Shown in pieces: positions 1 through 4,775 of a stretch of DNA of 5,844 nucleotides. Source of the stretch: Candidatus Nitrosopumilus sp. (GTDB taxonomy: Archaea; Thermoproteota; Nitrososphaeria; Nitrososphaerales; Nitrosopumilaceae); contig JAOUNZ010000069.1 of NCBI GenBank assembly GCA_029880665.1, forward strand, positions 1 to 5,844, read 5' to 3'. The notes under the pieces are model-generated. The model had not been told where the DNA came from. It did no database searches and saw nothing but the letters and a program-made list of their open reading frames with translations. How positions within the stretch are numbered: position 1 is the first letter of the stretch; each line of letters opens with the position of its first letter. The translations under genes were made by a program, and so were the position numbers.

Positions 1-222
1 CATCAACCATTAGAATTTGGACTAGTTCTTGCATCATTAGGAGGAGTATTGATATTAAAAAACAGAGAACATACTAAACTCAAAGTATTTCTCCCTTTTT
101 CCATTATGTCATTTTTGTTTTTTACTACTTGGTTACTCTTTAATCTAGTTCTGATTTTTGGACATACCATCCAATGTATTCAAATCTATGAAATATTTTC
201 TTCAGGTTGTTCTATATTGTAA
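1..222 (+). CDS. C-terminal part of an unrecognised integral membrane protein (5' end outside window)
   Basis: The frame starting at base 1 stays open for 73 codons and ends at TAA 220-222, an unusual length in DNA this AT-rich. The peptide has two hydrophobic stretches: about residues 6-20 (FGLVLASLGGVLIL) and about 30-54 (VFLPFSIMSFLFFTTWLLFNLVLIF). A short charged loop (KNREHTKLK) separates them, as in a hairpin of membrane helices. The tail is short and includes two cysteines. I do not recognise the family. Its last 37 nt overlap the end of the convergent gene at 186-677, which is tolerable because both C-terminal tails look non-structural. The alternative is a chance open frame, but the helix-loop-helix pattern argues against that. 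Only the 3' end is visible, so no function is proposed. Confidence 0.55.
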   Translation, partial: HQPLEFGLVLASLGGVLILKNREHTKLKVFLPFSIMSFLFFTTWLLFNLVLIFGHTIQCIQIYEIFSSGCSIL

Positions 223-677
223 TTTTTTATTTTTATGTATGATATTATCATCATTCCAAGAGCTCCTGCTAAAAGCGTAATCCCTGCTGGCATCATTTTC
301 TGTGAATTTGTATTTCCAAACTCTATTTGCAAATCAATAGGATTATTCGAAATGTTTGTAATTTTAACAGTATATGTGCCGTTTTCATTAAAATGAAAAT
401 ACCCGACAGCCATTTTTGTATGGACTCTTTGTTCTTCAATTACATTATCGTTAGTATCTAATATCTGAACAAACATATCCTCTCCCGCAAATTCAGGCAT
501 GTATAATTTGTAATACCCTATACCTATACCTAAAAACTCTGATTTTGCTTCAATTGAATTTGATTGCTTTAATAGAATAGAATCATATGTTTTTTCAGTT
601 TCATTAAAAACTACCGATATCCAAATCATCCCAATAATTATCAATACTAATGAAATCTTGAATGATGATATCTTCAT
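186..677 (-). CDS. Hypothetical two-pass membrane protein with an extracytoplasmic beta-rich domain
   Basis: This 163-residue protein is not a family I can name. Residues 7-24 form an N-terminal membrane helix or uncleaved signal anchor. Residues 25-128 are a hydrophilic, beta-rich region, and residues 130-150 form a second helix followed by a short charged tail. The central region (GEDMFVQILDTNDNV, then an FNENGTYTVKITN segment, then PIDLQIEFG) has the alternating pattern of small beta-sandwich domains such as the GOLD or pre-peptidase C-terminal types. That resemblance is by pattern only. Three N-X-S/T sequons (N25, N99, N108) lie in the presumed external part and could be archaeal N-glycosylation sites. 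The ATG at 675-677 sits about 29 nt from a TATA-like box, fitting a leaderless or very short-leader mRNA. It lies just downstream of the tRNA on the same strand and converges with the membrane gene on its left. The reading frame is firm; function is unknown. Confidence 0.8.
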   Translation of the reverse strand: MKISSFKISLVLIIIGMIWISVVFNETEKTYDSILLKQSNSIEAKSEFLGIGIGYYKLYMPEFAGEDMFVQILDTNDNVIEEQRVHTKMAVGYFHFNENGTYTVKITNISNNPIDLQIEFGNTNSQKMMPAGITLLAGALGMMIISYIKIKNYNIEQPEENIS

Positions 678-701
678 TTCATGAAGTTGAGTAGTTATTT
701 A

Positions 702-709
702 CTTTATAA
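702..709 (-). promoter_or_regulatory. TATA-like promoter box for the 186-677 gene
   Basis: Read on the - strand this is TTATAAAG, close to the archaeal TATA consensus. Its centre is about 29 nt from the ATG at 677, so transcription would start within a few bases of the start codon. No Shine-Dalgarno sequence lies between them. The box also separates this gene from the tRNA upstream on the same strand, suggesting independent transcription. Confidence 0.55.
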
Positions 710-720
710 GATAATCTAAA

Positions 721-794
721 GGGCTCGGAGGGCTTCGATCCCTCGACCTAGCGGTTCGAAGCCGCTCGCACTATCCAGACTGTGCAACGAGTCC
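721..794 (-). tRNA. tRNA-Arg, anticodon UCG (no encoded CCA)
   Basis: The 74 nt fold on the - strand as a complete cloverleaf: acceptor GGACTCG/CGAGCCC, D-stem GCAC/GTGC with GG in the loop, anticodon stem AGCGG/CCGCT with loop CTTCGAA, variable AGGTC, and T-stem GAGGG/CCCTC with loop ATCGAAG. The anticodon is TCG, decoding CGA (Arg). CGA is used in the aminotransferase, phosphatase and subunit II genes here. There is no intron and no encoded CCA. Three oddities stand out: an A3/C70 mismatch in the acceptor stem, A rather than T at position 54 of the T-loop, and U as the likely discriminator. A weak TATA-like stretch (TATTTA on the - strand, near 822-827) could be its promoter. The + strand reading is rejected because the arms are then in the wrong order. 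Confidence 0.88.
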
Positions 795-832
795 AAACAA
801 GTAAGAATTTAACAGGCCTAAATATCTGTCTA

Positions 833-849
833 GATACTTTGAAAGTATC
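833..849. repeat. Perfect 8-bp inverted repeat over the aminotransferase start codon
   Basis: GATACTTT (833-840) and AAAGTATC (842-849) are exact reverse complements around the single base G841. The TTG start codon (839-841) lies at the centre. The site is about 40-55 bp upstream of the divergent tRNA gene. It has the form of a dimeric regulator's operator, but half of it is coding sequence, so chance is possible. No regulator can be named. Confidence 0.35.
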
Positions 850-2014
850 AAAAAAAGTAATTGGTGTTGAATATGCAATTCGAGATATTGTTCTTGCTGC
901 AAGAAAAGTAGAACAAAAAGGAATGCAAGTTGATTATCTCAACATTGGTGATCCTGTTCAATTTGGCTTTCAACCGCCTGAAAATGTAAAACAAGCTTTG
1001 ATTACTGCAATCAACAGAGGTGAAAATTATTATTCCTCCTCTGAAGGTATTTTAGAGTTAAGACAAGAGATTGCTAAAAAAGAAAATGCAAAGGGTCTCT
1101 CAATTGATGCGGATGAAATTCTAATTACAAATGGTGTTTCTGAAGGACTTGATATGGTAATCTCCTCAATTGTAGAAGAAGGAGATGAAGTACTATTGCC
1201 TGGACCGTACTACCCACCATATGCTTCTTATGTTAGATTACATGGAGGCATTCCTGTAGAGTTTGCAGTTGACTTGGATAATTCAACACCAGATATTGAA
1301 GATATAAAATCTAAAATCACTTCAAAGACTGTTGCTATTTGTCTAATCAGTCCAAACAATCCTACAGGTGTAGTGTTTAATGAAAAATCCCTCAAAGAAC
1401 TAGTAAACATCGCAAATCAACATAATCTATACATCATATGTGATGAAATCTATGATCAAATAATTTTTGATGAAAATTTTGTAGGGATTGGTAAGGTTGC
1501 AGGAGATTCACCTGTAATTGTTCTAAATGGATTCTCCAAAGTCCATTTAATGTCTGGTTGGAGAATTGGATATATTGCATTTAATCGATCACCACAGCTT
1601 GAAGCATTACGTGAACATCTTCCAAAACTGGCAAGAGTTAGAATCGCAACCAGCCTTCCAGTACAACATGCAGCTCTGGAATCTCTTCGCGGACCACAAG
1701 ATTACATCAATGATTTTGTCTCTGAAATTAAAAAACATCGAGATCTGGTTGTAAGGCGACTTAATGAAATGCCTGGCCTTTCTTGCCCTAACCCAAAAGG
1801 TGCATTTTATGCATTTCCAAAAATTGAAGACAATCGATTTGGTACCGATAAGGAATTTGTTACAAAATTACTTGAAACAAAAGGAGTTCTGACTGTTCAT
1901 GGTTCAGGTTTTGGCACGAAATATGGCAGTGGACATTTTAGACTGGTCTATCTTCCTGACCTGAAAGTTTTGGATTCAGCAATGAACAAAATTGAAGAAT
2001 TTATGAGTCAGTAA
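839..2014 (+). CDS. Class I PLP-dependent aminotransferase, archaeal alanine aminotransferase type
   Basis: A cytoplasmic pyridoxal-phosphate enzyme that swaps amino groups between amino acids and 2-oxo acids. It closely resembles the Pyrococcus alanine aminotransferase, which makes alanine and 2-oxoglutarate from pyruvate and glutamate. An aspartate or broader specificity cannot be excluded. Counting from TTG 839 (391 residues), visible features are the N-terminal YLNIGDP, PGPYYPPY, NNPTG at 173-177 (Asn contacting the cofactor), Asp202 in CDEIYD pairing with the pyridine nitrogen, Tyr205, the Schiff-base Lys234 in GFSKV, Arg242 in SGWRIGY, and Arg368 in GHFRLVYL for the substrate carboxylate. 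The TTG start gives MKVSKKVIGVEYA, a normal N-terminus. The frame stays open to a GTG at 782, but that lies inside the tRNA and adds an unlikely leader. No Shine-Dalgarno is seen; AATTTAAC at 806-813, about 30 nt upstream, could be the TATA box. The 3' end overlaps the convergent gene by 7 bp. Confidence 0.93.
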   Translation: MKVSKKVIGVEYAIRDIVLAARKVEQKGMQVDYLNIGDPVQFGFQPPENVKQALITAINRGENYYSSSEGILELRQEIAKKENAKGLSIDADEILITNGVSEGLDMVISSIVEEGDEVLLPGPYYPPYASYVRLHGGIPVEFAVDLDNSTPDIEDIKSKITSKTVAICLISPNNPTGVVFNEKSLKELVNIANQHNLYIICDEIYDQIIFDENFVGIGKVAGDSPVIVLNGFSKVHLMSGWRIGYIAFNRSPQLEALREHLPKLARVRIATSLPVQHAALESLRGPQDYINDFVSEIKKHRDLVVRRLNEMPGLSCPNPKGAFYAFPKIEDNRFGTDKEFVTKLLETKGVLTVHGSGFGTKYGSGHFRLVYLPDLKVLDSAMNKIEEFMSQ

Positions 2015-2406
2015 TTCCATACTGAAAATTTCTCAGGAATTATCTCTATAATACAATCTGTGTCATCTAGCAATTCTTTTGCAGATTTGTTATTCAGCGT
2101 ATTAAAATATCGCAAAAGAATTTTTTTTGCTAATCTCTTTACCTTGTTGTTTTCTAAAACCAGACTTGCGTTTCCTTGAATCATGACCCCATAAATTTCT
2201 GGAGCATTAATTCCCACATCAACACAGCAAGAAACTCGTTTATTTTTCTTGATGTTTATTGCCTTTTGCGTTCTGGTGTTTGTTCCTATGTAAATTTTTT
2301 TTTTATTATATCTATACCAGACAGGAACAATGTGGAGCATTTTGTTTTCACTAATTGTTGCTAATCGTAATATTTTCTGAGATTTTAGAAATTCATCTCT
2401 GTTCAT
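2008..2406 (-). CDS. Pyridoxamine 5'-phosphate oxidase-like split-barrel protein (FMN or F420 binding)
   Basis: A 132-residue single-domain protein of the flavin/deazaflavin split-barrel superfamily. Typical signatures are LATIS at 15-19, MLHIVPVWYRYNKKKIYIGT at 23-42, TRTQKAINIKKNKRVSC at 44-60 (the cofactor-phosphate-binding strand and helix), and GVMIQGNASLV near 73-83. Members are small cytoplasmic dimers using FMN or F420. The short length and N-terminal pattern match the PPOX-class F420-dependent group better than true PdxH, which is longer. The substrate is unknown. It is the third gene of a - strand cluster: its ATG overlaps the end of the preceding gene by 14 bp, and AGGA about 10 nt upstream may be a weak ribosome-binding site. 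Two genes upstream in the cluster is the F420/NADP reductase, which supports F420 as cofactor, by inference. Its last 7 bp overlap the convergent aminotransferase. Confidence 0.82.
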   Translation of the reverse strand: MNRDEFLKSQKILRLATISENKMLHIVPVWYRYNKKKIYIGTNTRTQKAINIKKNKRVSCCVDVGINAPEIYGVMIQGNASLVLENNKVKRLAKKILLRYFNTLNNKSAKELLDDTDCIIEIIPEKFSVWNY

Positions 2407-2623
2407 GCTTTCTAAATCCTAACGTAATCATAAAAATCCCAAAGATCAACATTGCCATTGAAACTTTTTCATTGGTAATCTCACCATTCACCAAAAATTC
2501 TTCAACAAAGTCTATACCCCATATCAATAATTGCTGAATCATTACTATCCCACCCATAACACAAAAAAGAACACCTATAGCTGTAAGCCAATTTCTACCA
2601 CGTCTATAATATTCATAACTCAT
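2393..2623 (-). CDS. Small two-helix membrane protein of unknown function
   Basis: A 76-residue protein with a basic N-terminus (YYRRGRN), a membrane helix at about 12-34, a hydrophilic loop with several acidic residues at about 38-52, a second helix at about 53-70 and a short charged tail (RKHEQR). The positive-inside pattern suggests both ends face the cytoplasm with the loop outside. I do not recognise a family. The gene starts 18 nt after the npdG stop and overlaps the next gene's start by 14 bp, so it is the middle cistron of a tight three-gene unit. That spacing is the main support for it being real. It could anchor the neighbouring redox enzymes at the membrane, but nothing in the sequence shows this directly. 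Confidence 0.72.
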   Translation of the reverse strand: MSYEYYRRGRNWLTAIGVLFCVMGGIVMIQQLLIWGIDFVEEFLVNGEITNEKVSMAMLIFGIFMITLGFRKHEQR

Positions 2624-2641
2624 GTTAAGTGAAAAATAGGC

Positions 2642-3313
2642 TTAGATAATCTTGATTCCTGGATTCTTTAGCTTGTTTCTTATCATTGCATTGAGAAGTA
2701 ATGGCGTTGACATTTCTGCAAGATATGACAATTCTATTGATCCCAAGTAAATTGATCTCAACCCTTTAATCTCACCAATCAGCTTATTTACTACCTGAAC
2801 TGATTCATCATCATCTCCGCAGACAAAGATATCATAATCTAATTCCAGTGTTGGATTTACTAATTTTTTTTCAGAAATTACATGAAATGCTGAAACTAAC
2901 TTTGATTTATTTTTCATATGATTTGCTACAAGCTTGTATGAAAACGGTTTATTCTCTTTAATTGAAACACATTCAAATCCTACATCTGTTTTTATCATTG
3001 GAACGATTGGTGACACTACAACACAACTGTCTTTGACTTTAGATAATATTTCAGAACACACAGAATCAATATTCTCATATGGGATTGATAAAATTAAAAC
3101 ATCACTTTCTTTTGCAACCGAAACGTTATCTTTTCCGGAAACTGATCCTTTAATTTCTCCAAATGCTTCTTTTGCTATATTGAAATATTCTGTTGCAGAT
3201 TCAGATGCTCTTGCCGCATCTCTAGAGCCAACAATAACATCATGGTTTCGTGATAACCTTAAAGCAAAACCTTTCCCCATCCCTCCAGTTCCACCAATTA
3301 TTCCAATCTTCAT
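2642..3313 (-). CDS. npdG: F420-dependent NADP reductase (NADPH:F420 oxidoreductase)
   Basis: Catalyses reversible hydride transfer between NADP(H) and coenzyme F420 in the cytoplasm. At 223 residues it is about the size of the Archaeoglobus enzyme (about 212). It opens with the Rossmann motif MKIGIIGGTGGMGKGFALRL, whose glycine-rich turn spans 7-15. VGSRD at 28-32 follows, where Ser30/Arg31 would hold the 2'-phosphate and so favour NADP over NAD. VVVSPIVP (98-105), SAFHVI (141-146), VCGDDDES (164-171) and the C-terminal PLLLNAMI ... GIKII are all family hallmarks, the last four in the F420-side half. The ATG at 3311-3313 is chosen because the Rossmann strand begins right after it. It is the first gene of the cluster continuing to 2008 and shares a 50-bp divergent promoter region with the phosphatase gene. 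F420 use is established for ammonia-oxidising archaea; the direction of reduction in vivo is not shown here. Confidence 0.93.
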   Translation of the reverse strand: MKIGIIGGTGGMGKGFALRLSRNHDVIVGSRDAARASESATEYFNIAKEAFGEIKGSVSGKDNVSVAKESDVLILSIPYENIDSVCSEILSKVKDSCVVVSPIVPMIKTDVGFECVSIKENKPFSYKLVANHMKNKSKLVSAFHVISEKKLVNPTLELDYDIFVCGDDDESVQVVNKLIGEIKGLRSIYLGSIELSYLAEMSTPLLLNAMIRNKLKNPGIKII

Positions 3314-3324
3314 GATAACTGTCT

Positions 3325-3342
3325 GATAATCTTATTATTATC
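3325..3342. promoter_or_regulatory. AT-rich inverted repeat in the shared divergent promoter (npdG / phosphatase)
   Basis: GATAAT (3325-3330) and ATTATC (3337-3342) are exact inverted repeats around CTTATT, within the 50 bp between npdG (start 3313) and the phosphatase (start 3364). The element lies 22-39 nt from the phosphatase start and 12-29 nt from the npdG start. Its TTATTATTA core (3332-3340) is therefore placed to act as a TATA-like box in both directions, or to bind a regulator controlling both genes. No other good TATA candidate is seen in the gap. Confidence 0.4.
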
Positions 3343-3363
3343 TCTATTTGAATTTCAATCAAT

Positions 3364-3984
3364 TTGGGTCAGATTATTTTCCTTAGACATGGCCAAGCCA
3401 AAAATAATACTGAAAGAATCTTAGTTGGAAGAGCTGAAGGCATTCCATTAACTGAGATTGGGATTAAACAAGCAAAGCATACTGCTGAATTACTAGAACA
3501 CATGAACATCTCTGCAATCTATTCTAGTCCAATCCAAAGAGCAAAGCATACTGCAGAGATTGTTGCAGAACACAATTCACTTAATGTTACAATTGATGAA
3601 CGTCTAATTGAGCTTGATATGGGTAAATTCACTGGTATTCCGTATGATGAAATTTTTACTAGTCATGGAAACGTCTTTATGAAATTCTATAATAGTGAAT
3701 TAGAAATTGCCCATAATGGGGTAGAAACTTTCACCGAAGTAAAAAAACGAGTTTTAGGGATAGTTGATCATGTAATTGAAAAACATCCTGATGAAAATGT
3801 GGTACTTGTTACTCATATGGATCCTATCAAAGCCATGTTATCCACTATAATTGATCTTTCTCCTACCAATTTGTTTGAATTAATCATTGCAAATGCATCT
3901 CTTAACATTTTTAGAGAAAAAGAGAGAAAATTATCCCTTTCAGGGCTAAATGTGATGCACCCATCGCGATTCGATCAGGGTTAG
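3364..3984 (+). CDS. Histidine phosphatase superfamily protein (phosphoglycerate mutase-like)
   Basis: A 206-residue cytoplasmic enzyme of the branch that includes cofactor-dependent phosphoglycerate mutase, CobC-type alpha-ribazole phosphatase and broad sugar-phosphate phosphatases. FLRHGQ at 6-11 holds the catalytic His9 that becomes phosphorylated, with Arg8 beside it. SSPIQRA carries Arg59, IELDMGKFTG carries the probable acid Glu83, and LVTHMDP carries the second catalytic His151. The sequence does not decide between mutase and phosphatase; the short length favours a phosphatase. The TTG start places the first strand (GQIIFLRHG) immediately after it, as usual in the family. No Shine-Dalgarno is seen, and initiation on a near-leaderless mRNA is likely. 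AKHTAE occurs twice (37-42 and 60-65), encoded by an identical 15-nt stretch. The gene ends in tandem stops, TAG TAA. It is divergent from npdG and 59 bp ahead of the oxidase operon, which has its own promoter. Confidence 0.88.
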   Translation: MGQIIFLRHGQAKNNTERILVGRAEGIPLTEIGIKQAKHTAELLEHMNISAIYSSPIQRAKHTAEIVAEHNSLNVTIDERLIELDMGKFTGIPYDEIFTSHGNVFMKFYNSELEIAHNGVETFTEVKKRVLGIVDHVIEKHPDENVVLVTHMDPIKAMLSTIIDLSPTNLFELIIANASLNIFREKERKLSLSGLNVMHPSRFDQG

Positions 3985-4006
3985 TAATTAGTAATCTTGA
4001 AAACCC

Positions 4007-4014
4007 TTAAATAG
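4007..4014 (+). promoter_or_regulatory. TATA-like promoter of the terminal oxidase operon
   Basis: TTAAATAG preceded by AAACCC (4001-4006) resembles an archaeal TATA box with an upstream purine-containing BRE region. Its centre is about 34 nt before the ATG at 4044. Transcription would thus start near 4034-4038, leaving a leader of under about 10 nt. It is the best promoter candidate on the right side of the window. Confidence 0.6.
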
Positions 4015-4023
4015 AAATTATAG

Positions 4024-4033
4024 ATGACGTCAT
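4024..4033. repeat. Perfect 10-bp palindrome between oxidase TATA box and start codon
   Basis: ATGACGTCAT is a fully self-complementary 10-mer between the TATA box and the predicted transcription start, where a bound repressor would block initiation. It is richer in G/C than the surrounding leader. No regulator is identified, and chance is possible for a palindrome this short. Confidence 0.3.
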
Positions 4034-4043
4034 TCAATCGCTA

Positions 4044-4304
4044 ATGAAAAAGATGATTGTGTTATTCTTAGTATTGGCAGTTATGGTAATAGTTCCAGTT
4101 ATAGAATCTGCATTTGCTGCAGGAGATGAACCTGGTCAATACCTTGATCGTAGAGTAATTATTTGGAACTTATTTTTCAAAATGATGACTATAGCATTTG
4201 TAGTTGGTGCCGTAGTATCTGGTACAATTATTTGGCAGTGTTGGAGATTTAGAGAATCAAATCCAAAAGCAAAACCAACTCCATATGAGGGGACGGACTG
4301 GTAA
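4044..4304 (+). CDS. Split cytochrome c oxidase subunit II, N-terminal piece (signal peptide plus first helix)
   Basis: An 86-residue protein that looks like the missing front of the following CuA gene. Residues 1-25 are a Sec-type signal peptide (MKK, hydrophobic core, then SAFAA with probable cleavage near 25/26). AGDEPGQYLDRR would then face outside, residues 38-66 carry a membrane helix ending in WRFRE, and ESNPKAKPTPYEGTDW is a cytoplasmic tail. In standard subunit II the order is signal peptide, helix 1, a basic cytoplasmic loop resembling RRANP..., helix 2, then the CuA domain. This ORF stops in that loop. The next ORF begins 2 nt later in another frame with helix 2. The ATG is about 34 nt from the TATA box with no Shine-Dalgarno. 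Homology to subunit II is by topology and context; without its neighbour it would be called hypothetical. Confidence 0.8.
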   Translation: MKKMIVLFLVLAVMVIVPVIESAFAAGDEPGQYLDRRVIIWNLFFKMMTIAFVVGAVVSGTIIWQCWRFRESNPKAKPTPYEGTDW

Positions 4305-4306
4305 AA

Positions 4307-4738
4307 TTGAGTGGACATTCTAGTTGGCCTGAATGGATATATGTTGGTGTTGTAATTGCATTAATGGTCTGGGTAGGAGCAGAAGCTTGGGAGGCAGAAA
4401 GACTTGTCGATCATGTTCCTGAAGATGCTGAAGTTATCAAGGTAACTGGGCAACAATGGTACTGGACTTTTGAGCATGAAGATGGTACTAAAGAACTAGG
4501 TGAATTACATGTAAAAGCTGGCAAGGCATACAAGTTTGAGATAGAATCTAAAGACGTTAACCATTCTTTTAACATTCATGATTATGTTGTTTTGATGGAT
4601 GCAGTACCTGGTCGAGTTAATACTGTATGGTTTGCACCAACCGAAGTAGGACAACATGATATTCAATGCAGAGAGTATTGTGGATTAATTCACTATAACA
4701 TGAGAGGAACATTATATGTGGAGGAACCATCATCTTGA
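4307..4738 (+). CDS. coxB: Cytochrome c oxidase subunit II, second helix and CuA domain
   Basis: Carries the dinuclear CuA centre that takes electrons from the soluble donor (probably a cupredoxin in these archaea) and passes them to the haem in subunit I. Residues 10-28 form one membrane helix. Residues 42-56 include the aromatic electron-entry strand GQQWYWTFE (Trp51, Tyr52, Trp53). The CuA ligands are all present: His86, Cys121, Glu123 (backbone), Cys125, His129 and Met132 in CREYCGLIHYNM. At 143 residues it lacks the signal peptide and first helix of normal subunit II, supplied by the ORF ending 2 nt upstream. TTG 4307 is the only reasonable start, because an in-frame stop lies at 4286-4288. 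GAGGGG at 4287-4292 is a rather distant possible ribosome-binding site, so coupling to the preceding gene is likely. With a cytoplasmic N-terminus and one helix, the CuA domain lies outside as required. Confidence 0.93.
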   Translation: MSGHSSWPEWIYVGVVIALMVWVGAEAWEAERLVDHVPEDAEVIKVTGQQWYWTFEHEDGTKELGELHVKAGKAYKFEIESKDVNHSFNIHDYVVLMDAVPGRVNTVWFAPTEVGQHDIQCREYCGLIHYNMRGTLYVEEPSS

Positions 4739-4761
4739 CAACGCTTTTATCACAATTACTC

Positions 4762-4766
4762 GGAGG
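4762..4766 (+). promoter_or_regulatory. Shine-Dalgarno site that fixes the subunit I start
   Basis: GGAGG, 9 nt before ATG 4776, is complementary to the 3' end of 16S rRNA. It is the only well-formed Shine-Dalgarno in the window, fitting an internal operon gene needing its own ribosome recruitment. It supports ATG 4776 over the other start-like codons nearby. Confidence 0.7.
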
Positions 4767-4775
4767 AATTAACTA

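Noticed and set aside
721..794. tRNA on the + strand, where the acceptor would have a G3:U70 pair as in tRNA-Ala
   Set aside because: On that strand the D and T arms are in the wrong order and no proper T-loop appears near the 3' end. The - strand gives a full cloverleaf.
782..838. N-terminal extension of the aminotransferase from GTG 782
   Set aside because: The first bases lie inside the tRNA-Arg gene and the added residues do not resemble the family. TTG 839 gives the expected N-terminus.
1228..1754. Two frames of about 60 codons inside the aminotransferase (one per strand)
   Set aside because: Both are short, lack family features and lie within a well-supported coding gene.
2934..3326. 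130-codon + strand open frame
   Set aside because: It is the antisense shadow of npdG, whose motifs are unmistakable on the - strand.
4295..4310. Frameshift or sequencing error joining the two subunit II ORFs
   Set aside because: The first ORF ends naturally after a loop-like tail, the second has its own usable start 2 nt later, and no homopolymer longer than four bases lies at the junction. Not excluded without reads.
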